Source: an uncultured Collinsella sp. (GTDB lineage Bacteria > Actinomycetota > Coriobacteriia > Coriobacteriales > Coriobacteriaceae). Taken from it: a DNA stretch of 13,346 bases. Made by a program: the position numbers and the translations under genes. The notes below the pieces were generated by a model that was given only the letters and a program-made list of their open reading frames with translations, ran no database searches and was not told the origin of the DNA. Below are positions 12,033 to 13,346 of the stretch, in pieces. Location: assembly GCA_905204635.1 (NCBI GenBank), contig CAJLAN010000022.1, positions 1 through 13,346 on the forward strand, in the 5' to 3' direction. Every line of letters starts with the position of its first letter. Within the stretch, counting starts at the first letter, position 1.

Positions 12033-13346
12033 ATGCCCACCACCTCAACCGACCCGCGCGCCGCTGCTGCCGCACTGCTGGCGCCCGGTACCACCTGCCA
12101 CGGCTTTGCCGTCGAGCGCTGCGAGACCGTGCCCGAGCTCGACTCGGACGCCTACGTGCTGCGCCACACTGCCTCGGGCGCTCGCCTGCTATACCTGGCG
12201 TGCGACGACGAAAACAAGGCCTTTGCCATTGGCTTTAAGACGCCGCCGGCCGATTCCACCGGCGTGTTCCATATTCTTGAGCACTCGGTGCTGTGCGGAT
12301 CGGCCAAGTTCCCCGTCAAGGAGCCGTTTGTCGACCTGATCAAGAGCTCCATGCAGACGTTCCTCAACGCCATGACCTACCCCGACAAGACCATCTACCC
12401 CGTTGCCACCACCAACGAGCAGGATCTGTACAACCTGATGGACGTGTACCTGGACGCGGTGTTCAACCCGGCCATCTACACCAAGCCGACCATTTTTGAG
12501 CAGGAGGGCTGGCACTACGAGCTGGACCTGCCGGAGGGCGTCGAGGGCGAGAGCGACGGCAGCTCCGCGAGCCTGCGCGAGGGCACGCTGCGCTATAACG
12601 GCGTGGTGTTCAATGAGATGAAGGGCGCACTGTCCGACCCCATGAGCGTGCTGGACGATGCTGTTAACGCCGCGCTCTATCCCGACACCGCCTATGCGCA
12701 TGAGAGCGGCGGTGACCCGCGCGCGATTCCCGCGCTCACCTACGAGCAGTTCCTGGACACGCACGCGCGCCACTACAATCCTTCCAACTCCTACATCACG
12801 CTCTACGGCGACCTGGACGTGGACCGCGCGCTGACCTTTTTGGACGAGCGCTATCTGTCGCAGCCGAGTGCCGCGAGTCGCCGCATAGACGCCGCCGTTG
12901 CCGCCGGCGAGGACCCGTCCGCGCTGGCGCCCAATCCGCTGGACGTGCAGGTGCCTGTGACCTGCGAGTATCAGCGCGTCGAGATGGCCACCACGCCCGA
13001 GAACGCCCTGGTGGGCCTGGGTCTTGTGCTGGGCAGTGCGCTCGACCGCAAGCGCACGATCGCGGCGGACATCCTGTTCGAGGCGCTGCTGGGTTCCAAC
13101 GAGGCACCAGTTAAGAAGGCCATCCTGGCGGCAGGCCTGGGCGGCAACGTGGTGAGCTACACCGCGGCCGAGAGTCTGCAACCCTACGAGCTCATCATGC
13201 TGCAAAACGCGCAGCCCGGCGTGGCGCGCGAGCTGCGCCGCGTGTTCCAGGACGCCTGCCGCGACCTGTGTGAGCACGGCGTTCCGCGCGAGCGCCTGGA
13301 AGCCATCATCAGCAGCAACGAGTACGACCTGCGCCAGCGCGACTAT
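12033..13346 (+). CDS. M16C (insulinase / presequence-protease-like) zinc metallopeptidase, N-terminal part
   Basis: The ATG has AAAGGAG seven bases upstream and the frame is open for 438 codons to the window edge; full-length relatives run to about 970-1000 residues, so slightly under half is seen. The inverted zinc motif of family M16, HxxEH, is present as H80-I-L-E83-H84 within STGVFHILEHSVLCGS, where Glu83 is the catalytic base. Glu195 in GVVFNEMKGALSDP is the likely third zinc ligand. KEPFVDLIKSSMQTFLNAMTYPDKT is typical of the PreP-like M16C subgroup. These clam-shaped enzymes degrade unstructured peptides. No signal peptide is visible at the N-terminus, which is Ala/Thr-rich, so it is probably cytoplasmic. 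It is divergent from the GntR gene and unlikely to belong to the PTS locus. Confidence 0.93.
   Translation, partial: MPTTSTDPRAAAAALLAPGTTCHGFAVERCETVPELDSDAYVLRHTASGARLLYLACDDENKAFAIGFKTPPADSTGVFHILEHSVLCGSAKFPVKEPFVDLIKSSMQTFLNAMTYPDKTIYPVATTNEQDLYNLMDVYLDAVFNPAIYTKPTIFEQEGWHYELDLPEGVEGESDGSSASLREGTLRYNGVVFNEMKGALSDPMSVLDDAVNAALYPDTAYAHESGGDPRAIPALTYEQFLDTHARHYNPSNSYITLYGDLDVDRALTFLDERYLSQPSAASRRIDAAVAAGEDPSALAPNPLDVQVPVTCEYQRVEMATTPENALVGLGLVLGSALDRKRTIAADILFEALLGSNEAPVKKAILAAGLGGNVVSYTAAESLQPYELIMLQNAQPGVARELRRVFQDACRDLCEHGVPRERLEAIISSNEYDLRQRDY

Noticed and set aside
12189..13277. 362-codon minus-strand open frame
   Set aside because: It is antisense to the M16C peptidase, which carries HxxEH and the other family motifs on the plus strand.

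Overview
The window looks like the chromosome of a gut Coriobacteriia actinomycete, most probably Collinsella. The reasons are high-GC coding sequence, an Amadori-product (fructoselysine-type) phosphotransferase operon of the kind I recall being reported in Collinsella, and the mix of DUF5710, Schlafen/AlbA_2-type and M16C peptidase genes. The assignment is inference from gene content; no rRNA or tRNA marker is present.

Left part (1-5013), accessory in character. At the left edge, on the minus strand, are the start of an unidentified gene and, just upstream of it, a small excisionase-like helix-turn-helix gene split by a +1 frameshift at a CCC-TAA site. A DUF5710 zinc-ribbon protein follows on the plus strand. 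Next is a complete type II restriction-modification pair in divergent orientation: a Sau3AI/MutH-family endonuclease (minus) and a C5 cytosine methyltransferase (plus), predicted to act on GATC. Their 140-bp intergenic region holds two inverted repeats, and a 22-codon zinc-knuckle micro-ORF lies in frame just past the endonuclease stop codon. A 163-residue protein of unknown function follows.

Middle (5114-6965). A solitary regulator of the AlbA_2 (Schlafen-like) / HATPase / winged-helix type (COG2865-like) is read on the minus strand. Upstream of it is a striking non-coding region: a 72-bp block of TTATCTCTC boxes, three direct and two inverted, occurs twice exactly 165 bp apart with all box spacings kept. 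This is the strongest candidate for something undescribed in the window.

Right-centre (6932-11752), all on the minus strand, is a mannose-family PTS locus: GntR/UTRA regulator, EIIA, EIIB, a terminator, then a SIS-domain sugar-phosphate deglycase, EIIC and EIID, closed by a strong terminator. The PTS would import and phosphorylate a glycated amino acid and the deglycase would split it into a hexose phosphate and the free amino acid. No kinase gene is present and none is needed. A terminator after EIIB and a dyad upstream of the deglycase suggest two transcription units under one regulator.

Right edge (12033-13346). The N-terminal 438 codons of an M16C (presequence-protease/insulinase-like) zinc metallopeptidase are read on the plus strand, divergent from the GntR gene, and run off the window.
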